From positions 104,939 through 168,938 of the forward strand of contig CAKVLD010000002.1 in NCBI GenBank assembly GCA_934755305.1: 64,000 nucleotides of DNA. The letters run 5' to 3'. Below, in pieces: positions 1-9,231 of this stretch. The position numbers were made by a program, and so were the translations under genes. This DNA comes from an uncultured Clostridium sp. (GTDB lineage Bacteria; Bacillota; Clostridia; Clostridiales; Clostridiaceae). Each line of letters begins with the position of its first letter. Position 1 is the stretch's first letter. The notes beneath the pieces are model-generated. The model ran no database searches. It saw only the letters and a program-made list of their open reading frames with translations, and was not told the DNA's origin.

Positions 1-783
1 TGCACTGCTATTATGACTACTGATACTGTAAAAAAAGAACTTGCAGTTCAATTTATTATTGATAATAAGACTGTTACAATAGGTTCTATTTCTAAAGGAT
101 CTGGAATGATAGAACCAAATATGTGTACCATGCTTTCATTTATAACAACAGACATTTCAATAAATCCTGCTCTATTAAAAGAAGCTCTAACTGAAGCTGT
201 TAATGTTAGCTATAACAGAGTTAGTGTAGATGGAGATATGAGCACTAATGATACAGTTCTTATCTTAGCTAATGGTTTAGCAAACAATTCAACTATAAAC
301 AAAAAAGATGATAACTACTACAAATTCCTTGAAGCTTTAAAATATGTAACTACAAAACTTTCAAAACAAGTTGCTAAAGATGGAGAAGGCGCTACTAAGC
401 TTATTGAATGTAAGATTACAGGTGCTACTACTCTAGATAATGCCTTAAAACTTTCAAAAAGTGTTATTAACTCAAGTCTAGTAAAAACTGCTGTGTTTGG
501 TTGTGATGCTAATTGGGGAAGAATACTTTGTGCCTTAGGTTATGCTAATGTGCCATTTGACCCTGATAAAGTCAATGTATATTTTGAAAGTTCTAAAGGT
601 TCAATTCTTGTTTGTAAAAATGGTTCATCTGTAAACTTCGATGAGGATATAGCTTTAAAAATCCTTAAAGAAGATGAAATATTAATAAAAGTAGAACTTA
701 ATATGGGTGATGCAGAAGTATCTACTTGGGGTTGTGATTTAAGCTATGAATACGTAAAAATTAATGGTGAATATAGAAGTTAA
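1..783 (+). CDS. argJ: Glutamate N-acetyltransferase / amino-acid acetyltransferase ArgJ (5' end missing)
   Basis: C-terminal ~260 residues of ArgJ, which moves the acetyl group from N-acetylornithine to glutamate (the recycling step of arginine synthesis). The reading frame is open from base 1 (C-T-A-I before the first Met codon at 13), so the gene begins upstream of the window; ArgJ is normally about 400 aa. The autocleavage motif GSGMIEPNMCTML is present. Thr at bases 127-129 is the residue that becomes the N-terminal nucleophile of the beta chain; the residue before it is Cys where Ala is usual. The glycine-rich CDANWGRILCALGYA segment near the middle is also typical. It stands first in a tight run with argB, argD and argF, with 27 bases to argB. 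Confidence 0.95.
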   Translation, partial: CTAIMTTDTVKKELAVQFIIDNKTVTIGSISKGSGMIEPNMCTMLSFITTDISINPALLKEALTEAVNVSYNRVSVDGDMSTNDTVLILANGLANNSTINKKDDNYYKFLEALKYVTTKLSKQVAKDGEGATKLIECKITGATTLDNALKLSKSVINSSLVKTAVFGCDANWGRILCALGYANVPFDPDKVNVYFESSKGSILVCKNGSSVNFDEDIALKILKEDEILIKVELNMGDAEVSTWGCDLSYEYVKINGEYRS

Positions 784-810
784 TTTATAAAATTTAGGGA
801 GGCAAATTAA

Positions 811-1665
811 ATGAATTATGATGATCGTGCAAATATCTTAGTTCATGCATTACCTTATATTCAAAAATATAATAACAAGGTAATAGTGGTTAAGTATGGT
901 GGTAATGCTATGATTAATGAAGAACTAAAAGAAACTGTTATAAATGATATTGTTCTTATGAAATGTGTAGGTTTTAAACCTGTAGTAGTTCACGGTGGTG
1001 GTCCTGATATAACTAACCTTATTGAGCGCCTTGGAGAAAAGAGTAAGTTTATTAATGGTTTAAGATACACTGACAAAACTGCTATAGAAGTAGTTCAAAT
1101 GGTTCTAGGTGGTAAAGTTAATAAAAATTTAGTTTCCTTAATAGAAAAAGATGGTGGTAAAGCTTTAGGCTTATGCGGTATGGATGGTTCTTTACTTAAA
1201 GCTAAAAAATTAGAGGGTGATGTAGATTTAGGTTATGTTGGTGAAATTACATCAGTTAATACTGACATCTTAAAAGTAGCTCTTGATTCTGGATACATAC
1301 CAGTTATAGGTAGTGTTGCCTTAGGTGAAGATGATGATTGTTTATACAATATAAATGCAGATCTTTGTGCATCTAAAATAGCCTCTGCCTTAAAAGCAGA
1401 AAAACTAATTCTACTTACTGATGTACCTGGGGTAATGAAGGACCCTAAAGATATAAATTCATTAATTTCAGTATTAAGATTACATGAAGTTCCTAAGTTA
1501 ACTTTTGAAGGAGTAATTAAGGGTGGTATGATTCCAAAAATTGATTGTTGTGTTGAATCAGTACGTATGGGAGTAGAAAGAGCTCATATTATCGATGGTA
1601 GAGTTCCTCATTCTCTACTTTTAGAATTATTCTTTGATGATGGTATAGGAACTATGATTTATTAG
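811..1665 (+). CDS. argB: Acetylglutamate kinase
   Basis: Phosphorylates N-acetylglutamate in arginine synthesis; cytoplasmic. The 284-aa length fits the family. The amino-acid-kinase fold is shown by the N-terminal VVKYGGNAM phosphate-binding segment, VVVHGGGPDI (substrate loop), the NINADLCASKIA nucleotide-site segment and LLTDVPGV, and by GGMIPKID close to the C-terminus. A GGGAGG ribosome-binding site lies 8 bases before the ATG. It sits between argJ and argD in the same direction with short gaps, so it is surely cotranscribed. I saw no ArgR operator inside the window; the operon promoter would lie before it. Confidence 0.97.
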   Translation: MNYDDRANILVHALPYIQKYNNKVIVVKYGGNAMINEELKETVINDIVLMKCVGFKPVVVHGGGPDITNLIERLGEKSKFINGLRYTDKTAIEVVQMVLGGKVNKNLVSLIEKDGGKALGLCGMDGSLLKAKKLEGDVDLGYVGEITSVNTDILKVALDSGYIPVIGSVALGEDDDCLYNINADLCASKIASALKAEKLILLTDVPGVMKDPKDINSLISVLRLHEVPKLTFEGVIKGGMIPKIDCCVESVRMGVERAHIIDGRVPHSLLLELFFDDGIGTMIY

Positions 1666-1677
1666 GAGGTAAAAACT

Positions 1678-2832
1678 ATGCTAAAAGATTCACTTATGAC
1701 TACTTATGCTCCACTTTCCCCTGTTCTTTGCAAGGGAGAAGGAGTTTATTTATATGATACAGATAATAATAAATATTTAGATTTCACTAGTGGAATTGGA
1801 GTAAATTCCTTGGGATATGGGGATAAAGATTGGACACATGCAGTATGCTCTCAATCTACTAATATGCAGCACTGCTCTAATATCTTTGTAAATCCAACTA
1901 CAATTGAACTTAGTAATAGACTTACTAGTTTAGCTAATATGGATAAGGTCTTCTTTTGTAATTCTGGTGCAGAAGCTAATGAGGGTGCTTTAAAACTTGC
2001 AAGAAAATATAGTTTTGATAAATACGGTAAAGGTAGAAGTACTATTTTATCTTTAAAGCAATCATTTCACGGAAGAACTTTAGCTACATTAACTCTTAAT
2101 GGACAAGAAAAATTCCATAACTACTTCTTCCCTTTTCCTGAAGACTTTGATTATGTAGAAGCAAATAATATTGAAGATTTTAAAGATAAAGCTACTGATA
2201 AGGTATGTGCAATAATTATGGAAGCAGTTCAAGGTGAAGGTGGAGTTCATCCTTTAGATAAAAAGTTTGTTCAAGAAGTTGTTTCTATTTGTAATAAAAA
2301 AGATATTTTAGTTATCTTTGATGAAGTTCAATGTGGTATTTCAAGAACTGGTAAACTTTTTGGATTTAATAATTTTGATGTTGAACCTGATATAGTAACA
2401 GTAGCTAAAGGTCTTGGCTCTGGTCTTCCTATAGGTGCAGTACTTGGTAATAATAAAGTATCTACAGTATTTAAACCTGGGGATCATGGAACCACTTTTG
2501 GTGGAAACCCTGTAGCTTGTGCCGGTGCTCTTGTAGTTTTAGATAAAATATGCAATGAAGAAACTTACAAAAATGTTCAAGATAATGGTACTTTAATAAG
2601 ACAAAGACTTATTACTTCTCATTTAGATTCAATAATTGAAGTTAGAGGAATGGGACTTATGATAGGTATAGAAATTAAAGGAAGCTCTTCTGACATTCAA
2701 AAGAAAGCTATAGAAAAAGACTTACTTATATTAACAGCAGGTCCTAATGTCATTAGGTTACTTCCACCTATTGTTATTACTAAAGAAGATGCTAATAAAG
2801 CTTGTGATATTTTAATAGAGTTACTTTCTTAG
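1678..2832 (+). CDS. argD: Acetylornithine aminotransferase (class III, PLP-dependent)
   Basis: Converts N-acetylglutamate semialdehyde to N-acetylornithine with glutamate as amino donor. At 384 aa it has class III aminotransferase hallmarks: the NSGAEANEGALKLAR cofactor-phosphate segment, IIMEAVQGEGGV, the FDEVQCGISRTGKLF aspartate region, and VAKGLGSGLPIGAV holding the PLP-binding lysine, followed by HGTTFGGNPVAC. AGGAGG lies just before the ATG, 12 bases after argB. Close relatives (succinylornithine or GABA aminotransferases) share these motifs; the position between argB and argF decides the name. Confidence 0.95.
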   Translation: MLKDSLMTTYAPLSPVLCKGEGVYLYDTDNNKYLDFTSGIGVNSLGYGDKDWTHAVCSQSTNMQHCSNIFVNPTTIELSNRLTSLANMDKVFFCNSGAEANEGALKLARKYSFDKYGKGRSTILSLKQSFHGRTLATLTLNGQEKFHNYFFPFPEDFDYVEANNIEDFKDKATDKVCAIIMEAVQGEGGVHPLDKKFVQEVVSICNKKDILVIFDEVQCGISRTGKLFGFNNFDVEPDIVTVAKGLGSGLPIGAVLGNNKVSTVFKPGDHGTTFGGNPVACAGALVVLDKICNEETYKNVQDNGTLIRQRLITSHLDSIIEVRGMGLMIGIEIKGSSSDIQKKAIEKDLLILTAGPNVIRLLPPIVITKEDANKACDILIELLS

Positions 2833-2842
2833 GAGGATTATT

Positions 2843-3769
2843 ATGAAAAAGGATTTATTAAAGATAGATGACCTTTCAAAAGAAGAAATATTAGATGTAT
2901 TAAATCTTGCAGATCAATTAAAATATGAGCTAAAACATAATATTCCTCATAAACACCTCGAAGGAAAAAGTATAGGAATGATTTTTAATAAAAAATCTAC
3001 TAGAACTAGAGTTTCTTTTGAAGTAGGTATGTATCAGTTAGGTGGAAATGCTCTGTTTTTAAAAGGCAATGACTTACAAATAGATAGAGGTGAACCTGCT
3101 GAAGATACTGCTAGAGCTTTATCTCGATTTATTAACGGAATTATGATAAGAACCTATTCTCAAAGAGAAGTAGAAACATTAGCTAAATATGCTACCGTCC
3201 CTATAATTAATGGTTTAACAGATGAAGAACATCCTTGTCAAGTTCTTGCTGATTTAATGACTATTAGAGAATATAAGAATATATTAGAAGGATTAAAGGT
3301 TTGCTATATTGGAGATGGAAATAACATGGCCAATTCTTTAATAGTAGGTACATTAAAGGTTGGTATGAACCTTTCTATAGCCTGTCCTTCTGAATATATG
3401 CCAATGGACTCTTACCTTGCTAGAGGCAAAGAATTAGCTGCTTTAGAAAATACCACATTTACTATTACTACTGATCCTAAAGAAGCTATAAAAAATGCCG
3501 ATATTGTAATAACAGATGCTTGGTGTAGCATGGGGCATGAAGATGAAGCTATAAAACGTTCAGAAGTTTTTGCTCCTTATCAAATAAATAAAGAAATTAT
3601 GAAATTAGCAAAAAATGATGCTATAGTATTACATTGCTTACCTGCTAATAGAGAGAAAGAAATAACCAAGGAAATATTAGACGAACATAGTAATGAAATT
3701 TTTGACGAATCCGAGAATAGATTACATGTGCAAAAAGCTATTTTAGTAAAACTTATTAAAAATAACTAA
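2843..3769 (+). CDS. argF: Ornithine carbamoyltransferase
   Basis: Makes citrulline from ornithine and carbamoyl phosphate. All family signatures are visible: KSTRTRVSFE (carbamoyl-phosphate loop, STRTR), HPCQVLADL, the DAWCSMG ornithine loop and HCLPANR with the catalytic Cys. The 308-aa length is normal. The ribosome-binding site AGGAGG overlaps the region just after the argD stop (10-base gap). The catabolic paralogue ArcB has the same motifs, but the argJ-B-D context points to the biosynthetic enzyme. It is the last gene of the operon; the next gene has its own leader. Confidence 0.96.
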   Translation: MKKDLLKIDDLSKEEILDVLNLADQLKYELKHNIPHKHLEGKSIGMIFNKKSTRTRVSFEVGMYQLGGNALFLKGNDLQIDRGEPAEDTARALSRFINGIMIRTYSQREVETLAKYATVPIINGLTDEEHPCQVLADLMTIREYKNILEGLKVCYIGDGNNMANSLIVGTLKVGMNLSIACPSEYMPMDSYLARGKELAALENTTFTITTDPKEAIKNADIVITDAWCSMGHEDEAIKRSEVFAPYQINKEIMKLAKNDAIVLHCLPANREKEITKEILDEHSNEIFDESENRLHVQKAILVKLIKNN

Positions 3770-3856
3770 TCGAAAAAAGAAAAATTATGTTATAGTGAAG
3801 AAATTTTCTTTTAAATGTTTCTTTTTTAACAAATTAAAGTTATAATAAGCCTTAGT

Positions 3857-3880
3857 GGGAAATATATTTTTATATTTTCC
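3857..3880 (+). other. Small hairpin in the fba leader
   Basis: A 10-bp stem with one G-U pair and a TTTT loop (GGGAAATATA against TATATTTTCC) lies 37 bases before the fba start codon. A TATAAT-like box sits just before it near 3840. It may stabilise the 5' end of an abundant glycolytic mRNA; this role is inferred only. The rest of the argF-fba gap shows nothing else. Confidence 0.3.
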
Positions 3881-3916
3881 AAAGTAAATATTTATATAAT
3901 TATTGGAGGTCGTGTT

Positions 3917-4780
3917 ATGTTAGTTTCAGCAAAAGAAATGTTAAACAAGGCTAGAGAAGGTAAATACGCTGTAGGTCAATTTAACATCAATAACTTAGAA
4001 TGGACAAAAGCTATTCTATTAACTGCACAAGAAAATAATTCACCAGTTATCTTAGGAGTATCTGAAGGTGCTGGTAAATATATGGGTGGATATCATGCAA
4101 TCGTAGGTATGGTTAACGGTTTAATCCAAGACTTAAAGATAACTGTTCCTGTTGCTCTTCACTTAGATCACGGTAGCTTTGATGGAGCTTATGCTTGTAT
4201 AGAAGCTGGATTCTCATCAGTAATGTTTGATGGTTCTCACTACTCAATAGATGAAAACATCGAAAAGAGTAAGAAGATCATAGCTGACGCATCAGCTAAG
4301 GGAATCTCTGTTGAATGTGAAGTTGGATCAATCGGTGGAGAAGAAGACGGTGTTGTTGGAGCTGGAGAAATCGCAGATCCTGCAGAATGTAAGCAAATAG
4401 CTGATTTAGGAGTTACTATGCTTGCTGCTGGTATCGGAAATATTCACGGAAAATACCCTGAAAACTGGGCAGGATTAGATTTTGCTGCTTTAGAAAATAT
4501 AAAGAAAGCTGTTGGAGATATGCCATTAGTTCTTCACGGTGGTACAGGAATTCCTGAAGACATGATTAAGAAAGCTATCTCATTAGGAGTTGCTAAGATC
4601 AACGTTAACACTGAATGTCAATTAGCATTCGCTGCAGCTACAAGAAAGTATGTAGAAGCTGGTAAAGACTTAGAAGGTAAGGGATTTGACCCAAGAAAAC
4701 TTCTTGCTCCTGGTTTCGAAGCTATCAAGGCTACTGTAAAAGAAAAGATGGAACTTTTCGGTTCAGTAAACAGAGCTTAA
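3917..4780 (+). CDS. fba: Class II fructose-1,6-bisphosphate aldolase
   Basis: Zinc-dependent aldolase of glycolysis that splits fructose-1,6-bisphosphate into the two triose phosphates. At 287 aa it has the class II signatures: LHLDHGSFDGAYACIEAGF with the metal-binding and catalytic residues, SVECEVGSIGGEEDG with acidic and metal ligands, IGNIHGKYP, LVLHGGTGIPED and KINVNTECQ. Codon choice is cleaner than in its neighbours (more ATC, AAG and GGA), as expected for a highly expressed gene. GGAGG precedes the ATG by 8 bases. Tagatose-bisphosphate aldolases look alike, but as a single-gene unit with strong expression signals the glycolytic role is most likely. Confidence 0.95.
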   Translation: MLVSAKEMLNKAREGKYAVGQFNINNLEWTKAILLTAQENNSPVILGVSEGAGKYMGGYHAIVGMVNGLIQDLKITVPVALHLDHGSFDGAYACIEAGFSSVMFDGSHYSIDENIEKSKKIIADASAKGISVECEVGSIGGEEDGVVGAGEIADPAECKQIADLGVTMLAAGIGNIHGKYPENWAGLDFAALENIKKAVGDMPLVLHGGTGIPEDMIKKAISLGVAKINVNTECQLAFAAATRKYVEAGKDLEGKGFDPRKLLAPGFEAIKATVKEKMELFGSVNRA

Positions 4781-4790
4781 TTATATACTT

Positions 4791-4825
4791 AAAAAGGGAT
4801 GAATTTTTACATTCATCCCTTTTCT
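4791..4825. terminator. Bidirectional terminator between fba and the convergent nucleoid protein gene
   Basis: Nine-bp perfect stem GGGATGAAT/ATTCATCCC flanked by an A run on the left and TTTTCTT on the right, placed between two convergent genes, so it can end both transcripts. Confidence 0.85.
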
Positions 4826-4834
4826 TATTAATTT

Positions 4835-5890
4835 TTACTTTTCAACATAATTAATAACATGTTTAATCAATAAATTTATACTTCCGTCCCCATTACGTTG
4901 AATTTCAAACTTATTTTCATCATGATAAGTTTCCTCATCAATATATAAATCAATTTCTTTATCTATTTTTAATCTAACTCTCTTTAACTTCTTTTCCACC
5001 CAAGTTTTATCTACTTGAACTTCATCTTCTAAGCCTTGACCTTTTATAAAATTAGAAAAATCCTCTTTAGCTGTAACATCTGCTGAGAATAGTTCACCTT
5101 TAAATAATTCTTCTGAAAGTTCATTAATGCTAAGACTATCTTCTTCCTTTAACTTAGCTTTTATAGCTGTTCTTATAGATTCAGCCTTTACAGCATCATT
5201 TGAAAAATTATTTCTTGTAAAAGTTTCTGTAGCCTTTAAAAAAGTTTTTGTCATATCACGTTCATTAGTAATTACTGAACATCCTAAAAAGCTACTTAGA
5301 AAATAATTAGTTCCATAATCATCTTCATCTTTAGTTTTTTTCTGCTTATCTAAAACCATTAAATTATAACTTTCATCTTCTTTAATAGGCTTTATAAAAG
5401 CTGCTTTTTGAATTTTTTGTCCACTACCTGGTAATCCTGCTGCTTGTGGAACTATTCCTATTCCTATCTTATCTCCTATAAAATCTACTTGATGAGTAAA
5501 ATTCTTTACATAATCCATCTTTAAAATAGCTATCATTGGCCCTTGATCTGTTATTATGGATGCTATCATAAGATCACAAGATGGTATATTACCATTATTC
5601 TTCATAATTAAAAACAATTGTCTTGCTAGTTCCTTTGATAAGGAAATTAAATCATCATCTACTCCCCTTAAAAAGTCCTGAACTGTTTCCTTAACTATGT
5701 TTCTTTCAGAATTAAAAACAGCATACTTTAACTCTTCGTCCTTTAAACACTTTTCAATATGTTTATAAAGAAACTTATATGTATCCTCTTCTAGCTCAAG
5801 CTTATATTCATTAAGTATAGGTTCATCACCATTTGAATCTAATATATGAATAACTGCTTCATTTATATTTATATCACTTATATAATCCAT
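4835..5890 (-). CDS. Nucleoid-associated protein, NdpA/YejK (37 kDa) family
   Basis: A 351-aa soluble acidic protein that I match to the nucleoid-associated NA37/YejK family on its N-terminal pattern INEAVIHILDSNGDEPILNEYKLEL, a spaced Asp/Glu-rich middle and a total length typical of the family. Family members bind the nucleoid; what they do in clostridia is not known. No signal peptide or membrane span is seen. It stands alone: convergent with fba, and followed upstream by degV with its own terminator. The assignment is from recalled family resemblance. Confidence 0.75.
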   Translation of the reverse strand: MDYISDININEAVIHILDSNGDEPILNEYKLELEEDTYKFLYKHIEKCLKDEELKYAVFNSERNIVKETVQDFLRGVDDDLISLSKELARQLFLIMKNNGNIPSCDLMIASIITDQGPMIAILKMDYVKNFTHQVDFIGDKIGIGIVPQAAGLPGSGQKIQKAAFIKPIKEDESYNLMVLDKQKKTKDEDDYGTNYFLSSFLGCSVITNERDMTKTFLKATETFTRNNFSNDAVKAESIRTAIKAKLKEEDSLSINELSEELFKGELFSADVTAKEDFSNFIKGQGLEDEVQVDKTWVEKKLKRVRLKIDKEIDLYIDEETYHDENKFEIQRNGDGSINLLIKHVINYVEK

Positions 5891-5961
5891 TTAATTCACC
5901 TCTGTTTATTCAACCTTATTGTATCAATGAATTTATTTTGTAACAAGATATAATTTATTAA

Positions 5962-6002
5962 TAAAAAGGATGTATCAATAATTATAAAAATTCTGATACA
6001 TC
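5962..6002 (-). terminator. Terminator of degV
   Basis: On the minus strand a GATGTATCA/TGATACATC stem is followed by a CTTTTTA tail, right after the degV stop and before the next gene's promoter region. Confidence 0.8.
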
Positions 6003-6013
6003 TCTATTATTAA

Positions 6014-6862
6014 TTATTTTTCTAAACAAAAAACTGCTATAGCACCTAATCCAGAGTAAACCCCAACAGCACTACCTATCTCTTGAATATTGAAATTTTC
6101 TATTCCTAATTTCTCTTTTACAAGATTAATGAATTCATGAACATCTTCTAAACAATTAGAATGAGCTATTGATATTTTTTCTTCTTTATCTAACTTAAAT
6201 TCTTCTAACTTTTCAACTAGCATCTTTATAGATTTCTTTCTACCTCTTGCTTTACCACAAGGTTCTAATGCTCCATCATTAACTGTTATAATTGGTTTTA
6301 TTCCCATTATAGAACTTGCTAATGCTTTACTTGCTGATAGTCTACCACCACGTTTTAACATTTCTACAGAATCTAGCGTAATTACAGTTCTCATTCTTTG
6401 AACCATATTTTCTATTTTCTCTACTATTTCTTTGTAATGTAATCCTTTTTCTCTAAGTTCCGCTGCTTTAGTTACAAGATATCCTTGCCCTGCAGAAGCT
6501 GTTAAACTATCTATTATAGTTATCTTATCGCTATGTTCTTCTAAGCTTGCTCTAGCTATGTTAGCAGCACTATTAGTTCCAGATAGCTTTCCTGAAATAG
6601 TTATACAAATTATTTCATTTCCCTTTTCTATTTCTTCTCTAAAAAATTCTTCAAATACATAAGGTGTTACCTGACTGCTTTTAACAATAACATCCTTTTC
6701 TGCTATTTTTTTAAAAAATTCTTTATTAGTTATATCTATTTTATCCTTATATAAATCACCATTTAAATCAACAAGTAATGGTAAAAACTTTATATTATTT
6801 TCCTCCATAAAATCTAAAGGTAAATCTGCTGAACTATCACAAACAATTGTTATATTTTTCAT
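6014..6862 (-). CDS. DegV family fatty-acid-binding protein
   Basis: A 282-aa DegV-fold protein. Opening TIVCDSSADLPLDF, then VKSSQVTP, the ITISGKLSGTNSAANIA loop, IDSLTASAGQGYL and the VEMLKRGGRLSASKA stretch are the family signature. Members bind fatty acids and, in Firmicutes, serve as FakB carriers that present the acyl chain to the kinase FakA. No fakA lies in this window, so the role as a FakB is family inference. It is monocistronic, with its own terminator. Confidence 0.9.
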   Translation of the reverse strand: MKNITIVCDSSADLPLDFMEENNIKFLPLLVDLNGDLYKDKIDITNKEFFKKIAEKDVIVKSSQVTPYVFEEFFREEIEKGNEIICITISGKLSGTNSAANIARASLEEHSDKITIIDSLTASAGQGYLVTKAAELREKGLHYKEIVEKIENMVQRMRTVITLDSVEMLKRGGRLSASKALASSIMGIKPIITVNDGALEPCGKARGRKKSIKMLVEKLEEFKLDKEEKISIAHSNCLEDVHEFINLVKEKLGIENFNIQEIGSAVGVYSGLGAIAVFCLEK

Positions 6863-6960
6863 TTAAGTACCTCATCCCTTTAAGCTAATTTAACACTATA
6901 TTTATGTAATTATATCACTTAGATTTATTATACACAATAAATTTATATAAAAAGAAAGAA

Positions 6961-7015
6961 AAGATAACATTTTTGTACTTTTTTGTAGCATTACTACCTA
7001 TACCAAAATGTTATC
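6961..7015 (-). terminator. Terminator of the deoD-sortase operon
   Basis: Thirteen-bp perfect stem AAGATAACATTTT/AAAATGTTATCTT; on the minus strand it is followed by TTCTTTCTTTT. It lies just after the sortase stop codon. Confidence 0.8.
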
Positions 7016-7033
7016 TTAACTAATATTTTTATA

Positions 7034-7816
7034 TTATTCATAATTAGATTGAGATATTAATCTAGCACATACTAAAAGTCTACCATCATCTACATCATAA
7101 TCACATGTTGATAAAGTTATTATTTTATCATCCTTTATAAGCTCCGATCTTCCTAAATCAAATAAAGACTTCCCTTTTAATTTATTTAAATAATCTACAT
7201 ATTGAGTTTCATTTGTAAAACCACTTTGATATGAATCATTATTTGCGGTTTCATAAAATACAGAGAATACTTCATATTGTAAAAGTTCATTCTTTGTATT
7301 TACATAAATAGGAGTTCCCTTTGCAAAATCTTCTTCTTTAAATTTCATTAAACTTGCAAACATACTACCATCTCTCATATGATGACCATGAATTATTGTA
7401 TTCTGCTCTACAAATGGTTCTTTATTGTTTGAAGATATAAAGATTGCTCCTCCACTATTTTGTTCTTTCTTAAAATTATGCTTTAAATAGTAATCATTAT
7501 TATTAGTTTGAACTACTGGATAACTAACTTCAGTATTAGGAATATATAACCACGCCTTGAAATCTGAATTCATTGCTAAAAGACTATCATAATCCTCTTT
7601 TTTAAATACAAATTTAGGTTCATTATTTTGAGTATCATTATTCTCTGATACTACTTCCTCTGGTGCAAATTCTCTTACTTCATCATATGATTTAGAATTA
7701 TCATGATACTCTCTCCATATAGTGTATAACTTAAAGCTGCAACCAATAAAGACTACTAATGAAATACAGAACATTATTTTCCTAAATACTTCTTTTATAT
7801 TCCCTTTTTTACTCAT
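7034..7816 (-). CDS. srtB: Class B sortase
   Basis: A membrane-anchored transpeptidase of 260 aa. One N-terminal hydrophobic segment (about residues 12-28) anchors it; the catalytic domain lies outside the cell. The catalytic His is in IHGHHMRDGSMF, the catalytic Cys in TLSTCDYD (Cys238), and Arg252 in VCARL completes the triad. The opening of the catalytic domain, WLYIPNTEVSYPVVQ, and the inserted helix are class B features. It follows deoD by 17 bases and shares its terminator, an unusual pairing. No clear sorting-signal protein is encoded in the window, so its substrate is unknown. Confidence 0.92.
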   Translation of the reverse strand: MSKKGNIKEVFRKIMFCISLVVFIGCSFKLYTIWREYHDNSKSYDEVREFAPEEVVSENNDTQNNEPKFVFKKEDYDSLLAMNSDFKAWLYIPNTEVSYPVVQTNNNDYYLKHNFKKEQNSGGAIFISSNNKEPFVEQNTIIHGHHMRDGSMFASLMKFKEEDFAKGTPIYVNTKNELLQYEVFSVFYETANNDSYQSGFTNETQYVDYLNKLKGKSLFDLGRSELIKDDKIITLSTCDYDVDDGRLLVCARLISQSNYE

Positions 7817-7833
7817 ATCTTAATTTTCTCACC

Positions 7834-8538
7834 TTATGCTAATTCTAATGCTATTTCCATCATTTGAGTAAATGTAGTTTCTCTTTCTTCAGGAGTAGTT
7901 TCTTCACCCTTAAACATATGATCTGAAATAGTAAGGATTGATAATGCTTCTACTCCATATTTTGCAGCTACTGTATATAATTCTGCTGTTTCCATTTCAA
8001 TTGCTAAGCATCCATAATCTACCCACATTTGTATCGATTGATTAGTATCATCATAAAATAAATCTGATGATAACACATTACCAACCTTTACATTCGCTCC
8101 TTTTTCTATTGATTTATTATAAGCCTTTAATAATAAATCAAAATTAGCTGTTGGTGCATAATCTAATCCATTAAATCTTCTTTTGTTAATGCCAGAATTA
8201 GTAGATGCACTTTGTGCTAATACTATATCTCTAACATTAACATCATTATTTAATGAACCTGCTGAACCAATTCTAATTAATCTCTTAGCTCCATAAAATC
8301 TAATTAGTTCATTTACATATATAGAATGAGATGGTAATCCCATACCTGTTCCTTGCACTGATATTCTTTTTCCTTTATATGTTCCTGTATATCCATACAT
8401 TCCTCTAACAGTGTTATAACATACTGCATTTTCTAAATAGTTTTCTGCGATAAACTTAGCTCTCATTGGATCTCCAGGTAAAAGTACTGTTTCTGCTATT
8501 GATCCTTCTTCGGCCATTATGTGTAAGTGTTTAGCCAT
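7834..8538 (-). CDS. deoD: Purine-nucleoside phosphorylase, DeoD type
   Basis: A hexameric-type PNP of 234 aa that cleaves purine (deoxy)nucleosides with phosphate in the salvage pathway. Motifs: LLPGDPMRAKFIAE at the start (phosphate site), GTGMGLPSHSIYVNELI, RIGSAGS and the AIEMETAELY segment with the ribose-binding Met and Glu, then ISDHMF with the catalytic Asp. GGAGG stands 8 bases before the ATG. It is the first gene of a two-gene unit with srtB and diverges from the CYTH gene. Confidence 0.96.
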   Translation of the reverse strand: MAKHLHIMAEEGSIAETVLLPGDPMRAKFIAENYLENAVCYNTVRGMYGYTGTYKGKRISVQGTGMGLPSHSIYVNELIRFYGAKRLIRIGSAGSLNNDVNVRDIVLAQSASTNSGINKRRFNGLDYAPTANFDLLLKAYNKSIEKGANVKVGNVLSSDLFYDDTNQSIQMWVDYGCLAIEMETAELYTVAAKYGVEALSILTISDHMFKGEETTPEERETTFTQMMEIALELA

Positions 8539-8697
8539 ACTATTATTCCTCCTTTGGTTTCTACTTAAAGTAAATTCATGAATTTATAGTTATATTATAA
8601 CTCATTAATTAACATAAAGAAAAGAATTAACTTTATATATATATTTTTGTGATATAATAAATTATCTTATATATATATTTAAGAAAGGTCTGTTGAT

Positions 8698-9231
8698 ATG
8701 AAAGAATTAGAAACAAGAATTATCAAAATTGATGTTGCAAATATCAGAAATATACTTATCGAAAATTCTGCTATAAAAGTTAAGGAAGAAAATCAAACAA
8801 ATGATATATATGACTTTGAAGATGGAAGATTACTAGCAGATAAAGGCTATGCAAGAATAAGAACTATAGATGATTTATTAAATAAAAAAGTAGTATATTA
8901 TATGACCACAAAAAAGATGTTATCTCAAGGTCGTTTCAAAGAAATGGAAGAAAATGAAACAATAATAGAAGATAAAAAAGCTGGCGAAGGCATCTTTTTA
9001 TCTCTTGGACTTAAACTTAAAGAATCTATAAAAAAATATAGAGAAAGCTATAAATTAGAAGATGGATTAGTAGAAATAGATATAAATGATACATCTTTTT
9101 GCCCTTTCCCATATATAGAAATCGAAACAGATTCAGAAGAAAAACTTAAGAGAATAGTTAAACTTTTGGGCTATACAATGGAAGACACAACCTCTAAAAC
9201 TATTTATGAACTTATAGAGGAGAATAGATAG
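8698..9231 (+). CDS. CYTH-domain protein (class IV adenylate cyclase / ThTPase-like)
   Basis: A 177-aa protein with the CYTH layout: the N-terminal ExExR/K signature ELETRI, then beta strands with alternating basic and acidic residues (YARIRTIDD, VYYMTTKKM, KKYRESYKLEDGLVEIDI) and FPYIEIETDSEEKL with the late Glu pair. CYTH tunnels bind triphosphates with metal; members are adenylate cyclases, thiamine triphosphatases or polyphosphatases. Which of these this is cannot be told from sequence alone. It is a single gene with AAGAAAGG before the ATG, and its stop abuts the long hairpin element. Confidence 0.8.
   Translation: MKELETRIIKIDVANIRNILIENSAIKVKEENQTNDIYDFEDGRLLADKGYARIRTIDDLLNKKVVYYMTTKKMLSQGRFKEMEENETIIEDKKAGEGIFLSLGLKLKESIKKYRESYKLEDGLVEIDINDTSFCPFPYIEIETDSEEKLKRIVKLLGYTMEDTTSKTIYELIEENR

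Noticed and set aside
8620..8690. Two TATATATATATTT tracts before the CYTH gene as a regulatory direct repeat
   Set aside because: Low-complexity AT sequence is common in this genome; nothing else supports an operator.
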